Origin: Chara braunii
Lineage: Eukaryota; Streptophyta; Charophyceae; Charales; Characeae
Reading direction: 5' to 3'
DNA: 22,366 nt
Assembly: GCA_003427395.1 (NCBI GenBank)
Contig: BFEA01000012.1
Location: 3,155,139 to 3,177,504 of the forward strand
Shown here: one piece after another, positions 10,654 through 19,519 of the stretch
Layout of the letters: each line of letters begins with the position of its first letter
Numbering within the stretch: the stretch's first letter is position 1
Program-made: the position numbers and the translations under genes
Notes under the pieces: model-generated
Databases searched by the model: none
Seen by the model: the letters and a program-made list of their open reading frames with translations, nothing else
What the model was told of the DNA's origin: nothing

Positions 10654-10662
<9 letters not shown>

Positions 10663-10672
10663 TTGGTTTTGG
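10654..10672. repeat. 3' target-site duplication of LINE 1
   Basis: This partners 2065-2083 with one mismatch. Its right part (GGTTTTGG, from 10665) is also the terminus of the adjacent foldback element, so the LINE inserted at or into that terminus. Confidence 0.75.
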
Positions 10673-10897
10673 GTGCCCAAAGTTTGGCCGTTTGGTACTA
10701 CCGGCCTAAAATGTCGTCAGCCTGGGTGAAAGTCACACCCTTTGGCTTGTTTTTAGCCGTTCATGAATTTGGTGCTGTTTTTGTGCCAGATCCCTGAAAC
10801 CGCAGGGCCCTGGGAGGGATGCGTGGGCCCGTAGTACCCCACATGGAAAATATTTGGCCAGTAGTACCAAATGGCCCAACTTTGAGTGCCCAAAACC
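10665..10897. mobile_element. 233-bp foldback/MITE-like element between two LINEs
   Basis: The 42-nt left arm (10665-10706) and right arm (10856-10897) are inverted repeats with 36 of 42 positions matching. Both begin GGTTTTGGG and contain TTTGGTACTAC. The interior (10707-10855) has no gene. The element is bounded on the left by the LINE 1 tail and on the right, after two bases, by the T tract of LINE 2. The family is unknown. Confidence 0.7.
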
Positions 10898-10899
10898 GA

Positions 10900-13239
10900 T
10901 TTTTTTTTTTTTTTTTGGAAAGTATAATCTTTTATTGCAAATTAAAGAGTACCGAGGTCGGGGACCTCACAATTCTACCCAGAGTTATCCTGGCAGCATC
11001 AGCCAGTTTAGCTTACGAGCATAGCTCGAATCCTAAACCAACTATAGTTATCTTACTGTTATAACCATTTACTGGAAACCGGGTCCTGTGTCCCATACCT
11101 GTTATGCTACTTTCCAAAAAATTAAATCCACTTGAAGCTCAACCCCAAAGGGGAAAGGATACTGGTTCCAACCAAGTAAAGAAAATTCCCATTATCTCAT
11201 CTAGGAGACCAGTATTTAACTATGAAACTCACGAAAACTTTTGAACTTCTGAAATTCGGAAACTCTAAACTCTGAAACCTTGAAACTCTAAAACACACTA
11301 AAGAAGGACACAACGACTGAGCCATACGAACCTAGTACGGTCCTAAAAAGGGTTTACTTTTCTGTGTCATTCTGTGCCACTATAGCTATGCGCTATTGGC
11401 ATAGTATACTGAATTAATAGGGGATAACAACCAATTCCTCACGACACAAGATAGAAATTTCAATCAGCATCTTTCAACAGCCATGGAGGGAAGTGGAACA
11501 TGCCACCAGCTTTAAGGAGTACCAATTGTGTGTTCAGGCCCCAAGTTCTGGAAAACCAGCTGGCAGATTTGGGGCTCCGTTTGCCCCTGAAACGTCTTCT
11601 CCAATCAGCAATGATAGTACGTCTGATTTCAACCTTTACCTTGTTGATAATATCTCTGAGCGACAGATGGCAGCCTCGAAACACTTGGTCGTTACGATCC
11701 GACCAAATAACACCAAAAATAATTCCCCTGATAACTTGTGGGATGTATCCCCACCCAACTGTTGCAGTCAATCCTGCCCCCAAAGTCCCTGTTTGAACCC
11801 AACCCTCATTCCAGGGAAATACATCTTTAGTGATCTATTTTCAACACTCTCCCACCATTCCCAAACCCGACTAGATAAAGGGCATGCATACCACAAATGA
11901 CTGGTGGTTTCCCAGATCCAATTACATCGCTCACAAGTAGTGGGTATTTCCATCCCTTTAGCGTGTAGCCAGACTGTCGAAGCTGTAACCAACAGTGATT
12001 GCAGTGTCATAATACGAGCATGTTTCTGAGAAGGCAACACCTTTAACTGTTGTACCACCAGGTTTTTCCTATCTTTGGGTTCTAGGGATTGTTGCTCTCT
12101 TCTCTTCAGTACAATGTCCACCGGTTGTTTCTTTCTTTTCTGTCGAAGGAGGTCTACCCCTCGTTTGGTTGAATAGGAATTCAGACCAATGATTTGAGTC
12201 CTTTGGCCAATCCAGCCAACCGAACAAGGGTGAGTTGCCATTTCTGTAAGTGTGATTCACTACTGGGAGACCGAACGTATCTGCAGCTTCAGTCCGAATC
12301 TTTCCAGATTGCATCTTGAACTCTGTCACAACTTGAGTCGTTCCTTCTAGAAAAGGAACTTGTATTTTAGCCTTGAAGGTGAGTAACCTGGTGTAGGAGG
12401 TGGTAGTTGTTTTCTCCCACACTTCCACAGCCTACCCCCCTCCAGCTTCTGGCCATAGCAGATTCCAGTACGTCTGCAGTTGCTGTCCACCTACAGTTTT
12501 CAGCCATCTACTTCGAACTCTGTCCATACAGTATCTGTGACCATCTCTGTGGCACAACATTTTGTATTTCTGCTAAGTGTTATTCTACATTTCTAGATAT
12601 CGGAGTTGGCTTCTCATCTGTGTCTCTGTTTTCCACTCAGTGGACTCTTCATCCCAAAGATAAAGTATACGAAATTGAAGAGTCCACTCATTGGATTTCA
12701 AGTTTCAACCACGTTCCACCCAAGCTCTTCCGAAATTTCCAGTGGAGTCTTGGGCCGAAGAGGGCTGGCCATCAGGACCACACAAGAGGGCGTTTTCAAA
12801 AATGGTTTGTGTTAGAACTTCCTCCATTGACTCTGGTTGGAGCAGATTGGAGGGCAGAATCTTGGACCAGGCATACAGAATGTCACTCCAGAAGTGAGAT
12901 TTTGACCTTTTTCGACTGTATGTCTTCATGAACAGACAATGCCAGACATCAGTTGGATTGATCAAGTTCCATTTCTCACTGAGTATATACTTAGCAAGCC
13001 AGATCCAGGCATATTAATATTCTGCTAGCACAACTTTTATAGGCCATTTTGCCAGTAATGCTATGTTTTGGCGTTTGGGATCTAGAATACCAAACCCGCC
13101 CTCCTCCCTTGGGAATGTAATGGAATCCCAAGTCACTTTTGATAAAAAGCCATCTTCCTCCTCCGCTTCTAGTTTACACAACAATCTAGAAGCTCCTCTC
13201 TTGATCTTTTTGTAAGCCTGATCTCCCAACCGGTGCACT
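10900..13239 (-). mobile_element. 5'-truncated LINE of the same lineage (LINE 2)
   Basis: Read on the - strand it ends in a 17-nt A tail (T tract 10900-10916) with an AATAAA signal at 10931-10936. The 3' UTR (10917-11459) shares with LINE 1 the loop-CCCGGTT hairpin near 11072-11096 and the GGGTAGAATTGTGAGGTCCC block. The 3' UTR also has a degenerate GAAACTCT-like repeat at about 11223-11295. Coding homology starts at the end of the reverse transcriptase near 13239, so about the last third of the element survives. No matching target duplication is seen at its two ends. Confidence 0.88.
11460..13239 (-). pseudogene. LINE 2 ORF2 C-terminal portion (thumb, zf-RVT, tail), decayed
   Basis: Segments on the - strand align in order with ORF2 of LINE 1. 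About 13239-13030 has KKIKRGASRLL and GGFGILDPKRQNIALLAKW. About 12965-12705 has AWSKILPSN and the following FENALLCGPDGQPS. 12428-12069 is the linker. 12241-11768 carries the zinc motif CERC-x8-H-x4-C with LPSQKHARIMTLQSLLVTA before it. 11783-11460 carries VIWSDRNDQVF and ends PWLLKDAD. Frame changes lie between these pieces. It reads through the position where LINE 1 stops at 10060, so it gives the better view of the true C-terminus. It cannot encode a working protein. Confidence 0.88.
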
Positions 13240-14160
13240 GTGATTCCGTTCAACCTCACTAACGTGCCTGCTATCTTCCAAACGATAATAAGTGCTCTCT
13301 TCAGGGACCCTCTTGGAGGCTTAGTTTGTTTCCTCGTGAACTTGGACAATATCCTAATCTATCGTTGTACCTTAAGAAGCATCTCCTGCACCTCCGGGGT
13401 GTCCTCCAGCGCATATGTAGCCATGACTTCTCCACCAAGCTCAGTTAGTGTCACTTTAAGTCCATTTCTTAGGACACCAGGTTTCCGAGCAGGGCCTCCA
13501 CATGGACGATGTGAAAATCACTACTATCACGCATTGCCAGTAGGCTGTAGCCTTCCGTAATCGTCAAGTAGCTTCGTATTCTCCTAGGTTTTACATGTTA
13601 TTATCATTTGTTTATTGAGGGATACGTTAAGTGCTCCTTCCTTTTCTCCACCCTCCTTCAAAAGTAGGAGTTGTTCTATCCGAGTTGTTTCCCTCATCTA
13701 CTCTTCGATTTGTCACCCATTCCCCATTTTTTTCCTCCCTCCTCCAGAAATGCTTCCCAAATTATGCCTACTTGTCAAGTTCTCAACCGCTCCCCCCCCA
13801 CTGACAGTGAAACCTATCACATATTTTTCAACTATCATGTCGAGGCCCTTACTGGGGAGTGACTTATCGCCTTTTGTTCCCATTAGTTGTGTCCGTCCCA
13901 GGTAATATATATAATTGATTAACATAAGCTGCTCGATTTAGTTTATGTCGCTTGGTACTAGCACCACTGTTTGCACGGGCAACACTTTACCATTGTTAAC
14001 AACTCCGTCCATGTGGATTTCCTTAGGAAAGACAAACTTACACCTTAACAGGCACATTGGCGGCGTAAGTTCTTTGAGTCCATCATCTTCGTTCATCATA
14101 TTGGCAATGCGAGGAAATCCAACCGAGTAGCGGACGTCTTGTCGCACCATTCAAACTTAT
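13240..14160 (+). pseudogene. Ty3/gypsy pol remnant (reverse transcriptase and RNase H), decayed
   Basis: The start reads VIPFNLTNVPAIFQ, then VNLDNILIYR, the counterpart of the Ty3/gypsy MPFGLTNAPATFQ and YLDDILIYS motifs; the catalytic DD is now DN. After a frame change come LKKHLLHLRGVLQ (13371 on) and later LGHQVSEQGLHMDDVK (about 13470-13520), matching the usual HL-VLQRL and FLGH-VS-GI segments. Near 14025-14150, NLHLNRHI, RRKFFE and KSNRVADVLSHH match the end of the RNase H domain (NLNRRQARW, GK-N-VADALSR). The 13540-14020 stretch between is too degraded to assign. No LTR, integrase or gag was recognised. The left edge abuts the 5' end of LINE 2. Confidence 0.8.
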
Positions 14161-14810
14161 ATTACGATGCCATTGAGACCTTTGTCATTTCGATCATCAC
14201 TATTGATGATTCGGTGACCAACACGTATCGTATGCACTACCCTCGCTGCCCAGTTTCTGCAACATGTACTCGTGATTACGGTACGACAAAACTATTCCTT
14301 CATATACCCTAGGCAAGAATGAGCTCCTCTACTAGCATGGCATACGTGGTAGTTCACAACCATGTGTATGTGTCCCCTCCATCAACCAGCTCCGTATTCA
14401 GGCGGTTCTGAGTTTGATGATCAGCAGTCTGCAGACCTACAAATTGAATCGTGTCTTCTGCCACTACGCATTGCTTCATAGAGCTGAGTTTATCCGGAGC
14501 TATTTTCAGGAATATTGCGCTGCCTAGGTATACCCACCTTGCATGACTGTTATTGGTTGTTCTGGATGTTAAGGCAACCTAGAGGTATTCTAGTGTCGAT
14601 CATCAATAGGTGTACAATCACTGGTCAACTTCGCCCCCCTATCTCGCGCATCTACTATACTCCTCTCCACTCGTTTTTCTTATGATTGTACCGTTGTTGT
14701 TCTAATCGTTGTTGGTTGTATATCATCTGGAGGTACTCTAGCCTCTGTCATCAGTAGGTACAAGGCCACCATTCGTCCTCGTAGCTAGGTGGCCTTCCAC
14801 GATAGAGCAG
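14161..14810. repeat. Unassigned degraded sequence with a two-copy degenerate repeat
   Basis: This may continue the gypsy remnant, but no integrase motif could be found. Two related segments lie at about 14561-14632 and 14709-14778. Both run GGTTGT, then GAGGTA-TCTAG, then ATCA-TAGGT and CA-TTCG, with indels. No gene is supported. Confidence 0.45.
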
Positions 14811-14880
14811 TTGATGTAGTACCTCAGTGGGTCGAGCTAGGAAGCTGCAAGGGACAGGTCCAGGGTTCAATTTGGAGCGG
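14811..14880 (+). mobile_element. Possible tRNA-derived SINE head
   Basis: TACCTCAGTGGGTCGAG resembles a pol III A box with its D arm (CTC/GAG stem). About 44 nt later GGGTTCAATTT resembles a B box, inside a T-arm-like hairpin TCCAG/TTGGA. The acceptor stem is not intact, so this is not a tRNA gene. The body and 3' end of the supposed SINE were not delimited; sequence to about 15190 is non-coding. Confidence 0.4.
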
Positions 14881-15198
14881 CCCTGTGCATTACATAGTAC
14901 AGATACAACTGGGGTGCAGGCAGGAGGGGCCAGGTAGGCCTACCTGAGTGGATGATCAGATAGTTGGTTACTTGTAGGCTTTGCTTTGGAGGTGCAGGGC
15001 TGCAGGTGGGATGGGGAAGGGGGGTCCGTAGTGGAGCGATTGTCTGCTTGAGACTACTTCCCATTGACATGAAGAAGATGATCCCAACGTCGAAGAAAAA
15101 CTCGCTAGTAACTAGGATAGTTGCCAGTTTCTATTTGTATTGTATGTTTTTTCTATATTGTCCGAGAGGGATGGGTTATAATACCGTTATATACTCTT

Positions 15199-15268
15199 TT
15201 TGCATGCTAAGATAGTTTAGCTGCATGCTTTTTGCATAATGCCCTTAAGATAGGTTAGCTGCATGCCC
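15199..15268. repeat. Degenerate tandem repeat ending in TAGCTGCATGC
   Basis: TTTTTGCAT, then TAAGATAGTTTAGCTGCATGC, is followed by TTTTTGCAT, AATGCCC, TAAGATAGGTTAGCTGCATGC. The last 16 bases (15253-15268) recur exactly at 18949-18964, directly after a poly(A) tail. Confidence 0.75.
15253..15268. repeat. Candidate 5' target-site duplication of the 3.7-kb insertion
   Basis: GGTTAGCTGCATGCCC is identical to 18949-18964. The second copy begins at the first base after a 24-nt A tract, as expected for target-primed insertion. The caveat is that a near-copy of the motif also occurs in the local tandem repeat. Confidence 0.55.
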
Positions 15269-15358
15269 TAGAGAGCTTTGGGGGGCTGTTTGTGGGGGCA
15301 GTCTCAGTGGTCATCGGGGGTCGTAACTGGAGCAATGCCGACCTGTTTGTGAAGCAAG

Positions 15359-15710
15359 GTGGTGCAACTGTGTAACCTAACCTGAAGGGAGCATGAGGCT
15401 TGGAAGAGCTTCGGTTCGTGCTGAAAACAGCCATGTTGGTGGTGGTCGTAGGTGGATTGAATAGGTTTCACGTATCTGATTTGTGGTTGGGAGGCTTTTT
15501 GACACACATATTCTACTGACTTGGTAGAGTCTGAATAGTGGAAAATAGGTTGGTTGTTCTTATGAATGTCTTAGGACTCTAGGGAATCTTAGCAACCTAT
15601 CTTAGGCGGTTTTGAAGTTGTTATACTCAGTGATATGTGGCTGTTCGATGCCAGAACGACGCTGGCCGGTGCTGGGGTGTTGCCCTGTGACGCGCAACCT
15701 CACGCCCTGT
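15359..15710 (+). repeat. Left copies of a dispersed module (GCCCTGTAACC / GAGGCTTGGAAGAGC)
   Basis: Near 15370-15415 the text reads CTGTGTAACC then GAGCATGAGGCTTGGAAGAG. Near 15659-15700 it reads ACGACGCTGGCCGG, TGCTGGGGTG and TTGCCCTGTGAC. Both match parts of the right-hand copies at 18424-18610. The function is unknown and the modules have no coding capacity. Confidence 0.6.
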
Positions 15711-16003
15711 GCTGTCTTTCGTTCGGAGTGCTAGAGGTGCGGAAAAGGGGCCCAAAAAAACAGCAAGATGGGGTGTGCCAAGGATTTTTGGAAATTAAGT
15801 GTGGGGACACAGACGGAACTGAAATCCCCCGTGTTGGTCCGATGAAGTAAGTCGATCGTTTTTTCGTGCGTCGCAAAATGCGCGCGGGAGTTCGGCGTGA
15901 AAGGAGAGAGAATACAAATTCAGTCCAAAAAGTATTGTCGGACTTCCCACTGTGCTACGGCCCTTCGTTTAGAGCGAAAAGGCTTCGGCACGCTTCGCGT
16001 GTC

Positions 16004-16459
16004 TCATCTTCGTATTAAGTCCCGACGTCGTTCACCAGTCAGTTCTGAGTCCGACGTGGAGGGCCTCAGTCGTGTGACTCTTTCTCTGTGTTCGTCTTCA
16101 CTCCGTACGCGGTAGTGGAAACCCTTGGATTCGTAGCGCTCAAAGCGCCGGCACTCGGTGCATAGAGTGCGAGGCCAGCGGGGTTCTACTGCCGTCCACG
16201 GGATGACGATCAACTCGTTAAATGGCAACAATATCGAGTAAGGTGGAAAGTGTGTATCGATAATAACAAACCCAGCCTCTACGGACCCTGAACAACGATT
16301 TTCCGGAGGGAAGTAATATCGTCCGCCGATTCGTGCGACAGCTTCTCGTACGTCCCACTCGCATACACGTGTCCTTTCCTCGTCGTAAGGAAAAGGTCGC
16401 GTTGATACGGGAGATACGGGAGGCTGACGCCCGATCGAAGGGCGTTTGTCAGACCACAT
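16004..16459 (-). CDS. Hypothetical protein candidate, 151 residues
   Basis: This open frame lies in the CpG-dense block. The first ATG gives a product beginning MWSDKRPSIG. I do not recognise it. Visible features are a CTEC pair that could be half of a zinc site, a hydrophobic PPYSILLPFNELIVIPW segment, and a strongly basic, arginine-rich C-terminus. Just upstream of the ATG on the - strand is TTTTTGCAG, which could be a 3' splice site (its AG lies at 16469-16470), so the frame might be an internal exon. About 1 kb further upstream is a TATAAAT on the same strand. No homology supports it, and a chance open frame in GC-rich DNA is a real possibility. Confidence 0.3.
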   Translation of the reverse strand: MWSDKRPSIGRQPPVSPVSTRPFPYDEERTRVCEWDVREAVARIGGRYYFPPENRCSGSVEAGFVIIDTHFPPYSILLPFNELIVIPWTAVEPRWPRTLCTECRRFERYESKGFHYRVRSEDEHRERVTRLRPSTSDSELTGERRRDLIRR

Positions 16460-17488
16460 GTCAATCAACTGCAAAAATCATGAGACGTCATCAAGGAAAA
16501 ACACCCGCACAACCACCAATCAATTCTTTTCGACACGAGAGAGAGAGAGAGAGAGAACACTCATCAGCTTGATCATGCATGTAACTGAGGGACCGACCCG
16601 CGACTTAGGTTAGTAAGCCACCACGACGTTGATCCAAGCCGCCTTGTTTCTCGAGGTTGTCCTGTAGATCGGTTGCAAATGCCGTGCAACATAAGGCAGA
16701 TGACATGCGCAGTGCATTCAGAACTACAGATCTAAACACTCTTGCATTCTCGAACAAAATCCCGCCGAGTGGTGCGTCTAATCAACACAACAAGGCAAGT
16801 ATCTCCATACATATATTCACTGTGGAAGGTGCGAAAATGACAGGAGTACACAGGTCGGAAATCAACCAAGGGAATTGTACACACGCATCCACCGTTCACA
16901 AGACAAGAGGATCAATTCCTCGACATCCGGGGATTACCCAGGAAACTAATGTAAGAGTTTCGGAAGAAGTTCCTTCACACAAGAGAGCACACAAATTCAT
17001 TCCCATTCATGAGAGGGACAAGCATCAAGACACATCGTCATTCAAAGATAGAGGAGAGAGAGAGACGAGGGAGGAATGTTGAGATAGGAGATGACAATAT
17101 TCGAAAAGAGGAAGTTCGGCGTTACCGCCGTACACTCACGCCAGAGATAAAGATCCGCAACAACAAAGGCGCATTCACCGTGAATTCCGATATGGTCCCG
17201 GGCCAACCACCCACTCAACTCCAATCATTGATCCTCATACCCGCACCGACGATCCCGATCGTCGCGTGCTAACTCCCACCACTGCGATCGTCACGCCGCC
17301 GACGTAAACTCGACGCGGTTCGCCCAGATCCCACAGTCCGTCGTGGCGATCAAGCGCGCAACCGGCCAGCCTATCGTCAGCCCGATAGGACTTTCCGACT
17401 GGCATCAAACACTCTGCCTAGCCACTGCTTCCCGGAAGCTGGCTTGGGAGTCGAGAACGTAAGAGAGATTTGCGGGCGCGTTTGCGGA

Positions 17489-17495
17489 ATTTATA
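17489..17495 (-). promoter_or_regulatory. Possible TATA box on the - strand
   Basis: TATAAAT on the - strand follows a long pyrimidine-rich stretch and lies in the CpG-dense block. It would start transcription around 17460 toward the candidate frame at 16004-16459. It is only a motif match. Confidence 0.3.
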
Positions 17496-18420
17496 GTGGT
17501 GAGAAGGGGGGCAAGGGAGAGAGAAGGCAGGGGGAAAATCAAAGTGTAAGAAAAGAAGCATGAGGAGAAGACTTGGTGAGGAGTGCGCTACGGAAGCCAT
17601 GTTGATCCTTCGGGACTCTGAGCTTCGCCAATCAGATTCGTCGCGCAATAAGCAGATCCTATCGTACCACGCGTTTGATTGGTGGGCGAGAGTAATCGAA
17701 GGATCGACCGGGCTTCCGATTTCACGTTCGGAAGGCGAAAGGAAAAAGGGCGCGAGAAGTAGCGCAAGACGGGTCTAAGATTCAGATGATCAAGAAAGGG
17801 AAATGGGCGCGCAACCAATCAGAGCGGGAGAGAGAGAGGGAAAACAGTTGCGAGAAGGGAGGATGAGAAGGGGGAAGGAAGAAAGAGTGCGGGAGAGAAC
17901 GATGCGGGAAACAGAGCGGGGGGGGGGGAGAAGAAAGGTTCGCATGTGTGGCGCCGTCAACAAAAAGAAAAAGAAAAAGGCACCGAAACAGTGACAGCTT
18001 GCCTATGTCCTAAACCAATTCAAAATTGAAATCACCATATCCGCGCGCGAAAAGGATGACGCGAGAAAAGAAAGTCCTACGCCTATTTGTATCCTCACAA
18101 AATTCCAAGAGTTTTCCCCAACGCGACCGAGAACATTCACACACAAAAAGGACACGTCGAAGTCCGCGTATCCCCGAATTCCCAATTGCCGGGCCCAATT
18201 CCTAGTGCGCTCGCTAAGGCGCGCGTAAATTCCTATGTATTTCCCGAATTGCAAAAGAAAAAGCAGAACCGAAGAATCACAAAAGCTTCCGGAAGATGGG
18301 GCCCCAAAACGCGGCGCCTGAAATCAAGAAAACAAGACGGGGTGCTTGTAGGGTCGGTATGATACAAGAAAAATTCAAACCAAAGGGGTACGAAAGATAG
18401 CCCGGGTTCGGGAAGTAGTT

Positions 18421-18612
18421 CGTCACAGCCCTGTAACCTGCTGATGCAGGAGCGCGAGGCCTGGTAGAGAGATCTGGGGATGCTTTGGGGTGGGCATCCT
18501 GAGCGACAGCCAAGGTTTGCTGGTGGGACGACGCTGGTCGGAGCTGGGGTGAGTTGTGTTGCCCTGTAACCCAGCAGGGTGGGGGCGTGAGGCCTGGAAA
18601 AGCTCAGCAGGG
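18421..18612 (+). repeat. Right copies of the dispersed module, in tandem
   Basis: CAGCCCTGTAACC, then GCGCGAGGCCTGGTAGAG (18424-18470), is repeated about 130 nt later as TTGCCCTGTAACCC, then GCGTGAGGCCTGGAAAAG (about 18557-18605). Between them lies GACGACGCTGGTCGG with GCTGGGGTG, matching 15659-15690. Confidence 0.65.
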
Positions 18613-18863
18613 AGTAAGACTGTGTTGGGAAGTCTTAGAAGGGCTTGTTAGGGATCCTGAGGGTTCTGAGCATTCGTAGGACCTCTGTGGCAGCCTATTG
18701 CATGAGTAGTTTCTTAATAGGTCATTAGATATTCATGATCTTCCCCATGCTTTCGGAATCATTATCGTGCTCACAGACTGTTCTTACCCGTAGTCGGGTA
18801 TTGGCTCCGGTATCTCAAATGATCTCAAATGTTCTCAAAGATCTGTACAATTCGATATGGGAC

Positions 18864-18882
18864 GCTGGGCCCGGTTCCCAGC
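18864..18882 (+). promoter_or_regulatory. 3' hairpin of the retroposon, G-C version
   Basis: Stem GCTGGG/CCCAGC, loop CCCGGTT (18870-18876). Compared with the LINE 1 hairpin, the sixth pair is G-C instead of A-T, a compensatory change. It is followed by CTCCCCACGAATAGACTGG and the A tail. Confidence 0.75.
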
Positions 18883-18917
18883 ACGTGCTGCTCCCCACGA
18901 ATAGACTGGAGCACGTG

Positions 18918-18948
<31 letters not shown>

Positions 18949-18964
18949 GGTTAGCTGCATGCCC
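18949..18964. repeat. Candidate 3' target-site duplication of the 3.7-kb insertion
   Basis: GGTTAGCTGCATGCCC directly after the A tail, identical to 15253-15268. Confidence 0.55.
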
Positions 18965-19269
18965 AGTTTCCCTTGTTTCTTTTTCCGGGGGGGGTGTTTT
19001 TTTTTCCTGTTAGTTGAATCATTGAAAAAGATAACGTTGTTCTTGGATGATCAGACCAGCAGGCCCTGGTTTGGCCACTTCTGGCTCTCAATCACACTAA
19101 AGCCCTAAGGCCCTACACCAAAGCTGTGTGAAATGGTTCCAGTCCCCTTCTTTGGTTCCCGGGTTGTTTGCAACTCCCGGCCGGATTTGCATCTCACAAA
19201 ACGGATGTTCTTTCTTTCTTCCCCCATAATTCCTTAGCAAGCAAATGGACAAACCCATGACTGAAGAAT
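18965..19269. other. Intronic spacer, no feature recognised
   Basis: It holds a run of eight G (about 18988-18995) followed by a T run, and no open frame or repeat that I can support. It is probably ordinary intron sequence between two retroposon insertions. Confidence 0.5.
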
Positions 19270-19494
19270 AAAGGAACAGACTCCCGGTTTCTGGTTTCAG
19301 TTAGTCAGAGGAATGGGATGCTGGTCCCGGTTTCCAGCACAGTGTTTTTTCTCTGATTGTCTCATGCTCAGGTCTTTGTCTCAAACTTTCACCCACGAAG
19401 TTCATAAGGGACGCTGAGCCCAGTTCTCAGCACGTGATGCTCCCNACGAATAGATTGGAGCCTGAGTTTAAAAAAAAAAAAAAAAAGGAACAGA
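19270..19494 (+). mobile_element. Short retroposon with 11-bp target duplication and two hairpins
   Basis: AAAGGAACAGA at 19270-19280 recurs at 19484-19494, directly after the A tract, and brackets an insert of about 203 nt (19281-19483). It contains hairpin GCTGG/CCAGC with loop region TCCCGGTTT (19320-19338) and hairpin GCTGAG/CTCAGC with loop CCCAGTT (19413-19431). It then has CTCCC, an N at 19445, ACGAATAGATTGGAGC, and the tail. The last part matches the 3' end at 18860-18924. No coding capacity: either a SINE or a 5'-truncated copy of a larger element. Confidence 0.8.
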
Positions 19495-19519
19495 TCTGTG
19501 TAACCGAGGAGTGCGTACG

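Larger units (their letters stand above)
2084..10657 (+). mobile_element. L1-type LINE retrotransposon, near full length, inactive (LINE 1)
   Basis: The element has, in order, a GC-rich 5' UTR (2084-2769), ORF1 (2770-5369), ORF2 (5353 to about 10182), a 3' UTR with hairpin and AATAAA (10597-10602), and a 42-nt A tail (10616-10657). It is about 8.6 kb, or about 8.0 kb without the internal 599-bp duplication. The 19-bp target duplication brackets it, so the 5' end appears intact. ORF1 has one frame change. ORF2 has several stops, a frame change and the duplication, so this copy cannot encode working proteins. The architecture of endonuclease, reverse transcriptase and C-terminal zinc motif, with no RNase H seen, fits a plant L1 lineage. 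It sits in sense orientation in the H2B intron. Confidence 0.9.
15850..18350. other. CpG-dense, non-repetitive block
   Basis: CG dinucleotides are frequent (runs such as ATGCGCGCGGG and GTCACGCCGCCGACG), in contrast to the flanking TE-derived DNA. Small hairpins occur, for example CCTATCG/CGATAGG near 17372. A GA repeat lies at about 16540-16557 and a purine-rich stretch with nine or more G at about 17820-17940. It may be a promoter region of a host gene or retrocopied or foreign DNA. The only coding candidate is on the - strand at 16004-16459. Confidence 0.5.
15269..18948 (+). mobile_element. Candidate 3.7-kb non-autonomous poly(A) retroposon with composite body
   Basis: The stretch lies between 16-bp direct repeats and ends in a hairpin with loop CCCGGTT (18864-18882), a GGAGCACGTG-ending tail segment and A24 (18925-18948). 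No reverse transcriptase is encoded. The flanks of the body (15269 to about 15720 and about 18410-18860) share repeated modules containing GACGCTGG, GCTGGGGTG and GCCCTGTAAC. The middle (about 15850-18350) is CpG-dense, non-repetitive and compositionally unlike the flanks. It could be one element, or a retroposon carrying or interrupted by other DNA. The 3' end is related to the short retroposon at 19281-19483. Confidence 0.5.

Noticed and set aside
12407-12931. 174-codon frame on the + strand
   Set aside because: Antisense shadow of the LINE 2 coding region on the - strand, where real homology lies.
14811-14880. tRNA gene
   Set aside because: A- and B-box-like motifs are present but the acceptor stem and a proper anticodon arm cannot be formed; kept only as a possible SINE head.
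16540-16572. CTGATGAG on the - strand followed at a distance by GAAA, a possible second hammerhead
   Set aside because: The bases between (GTGTT and CGTGTC) cannot pair as stem II, and the middle is a CT repeat.
16657-17272. Two overlapping + strand frames in the CpG-dense block
   Set aside because: The first starts at TTG; neither product has a recognisable motif, and they overlap in different frames across a GA-rich stretch.
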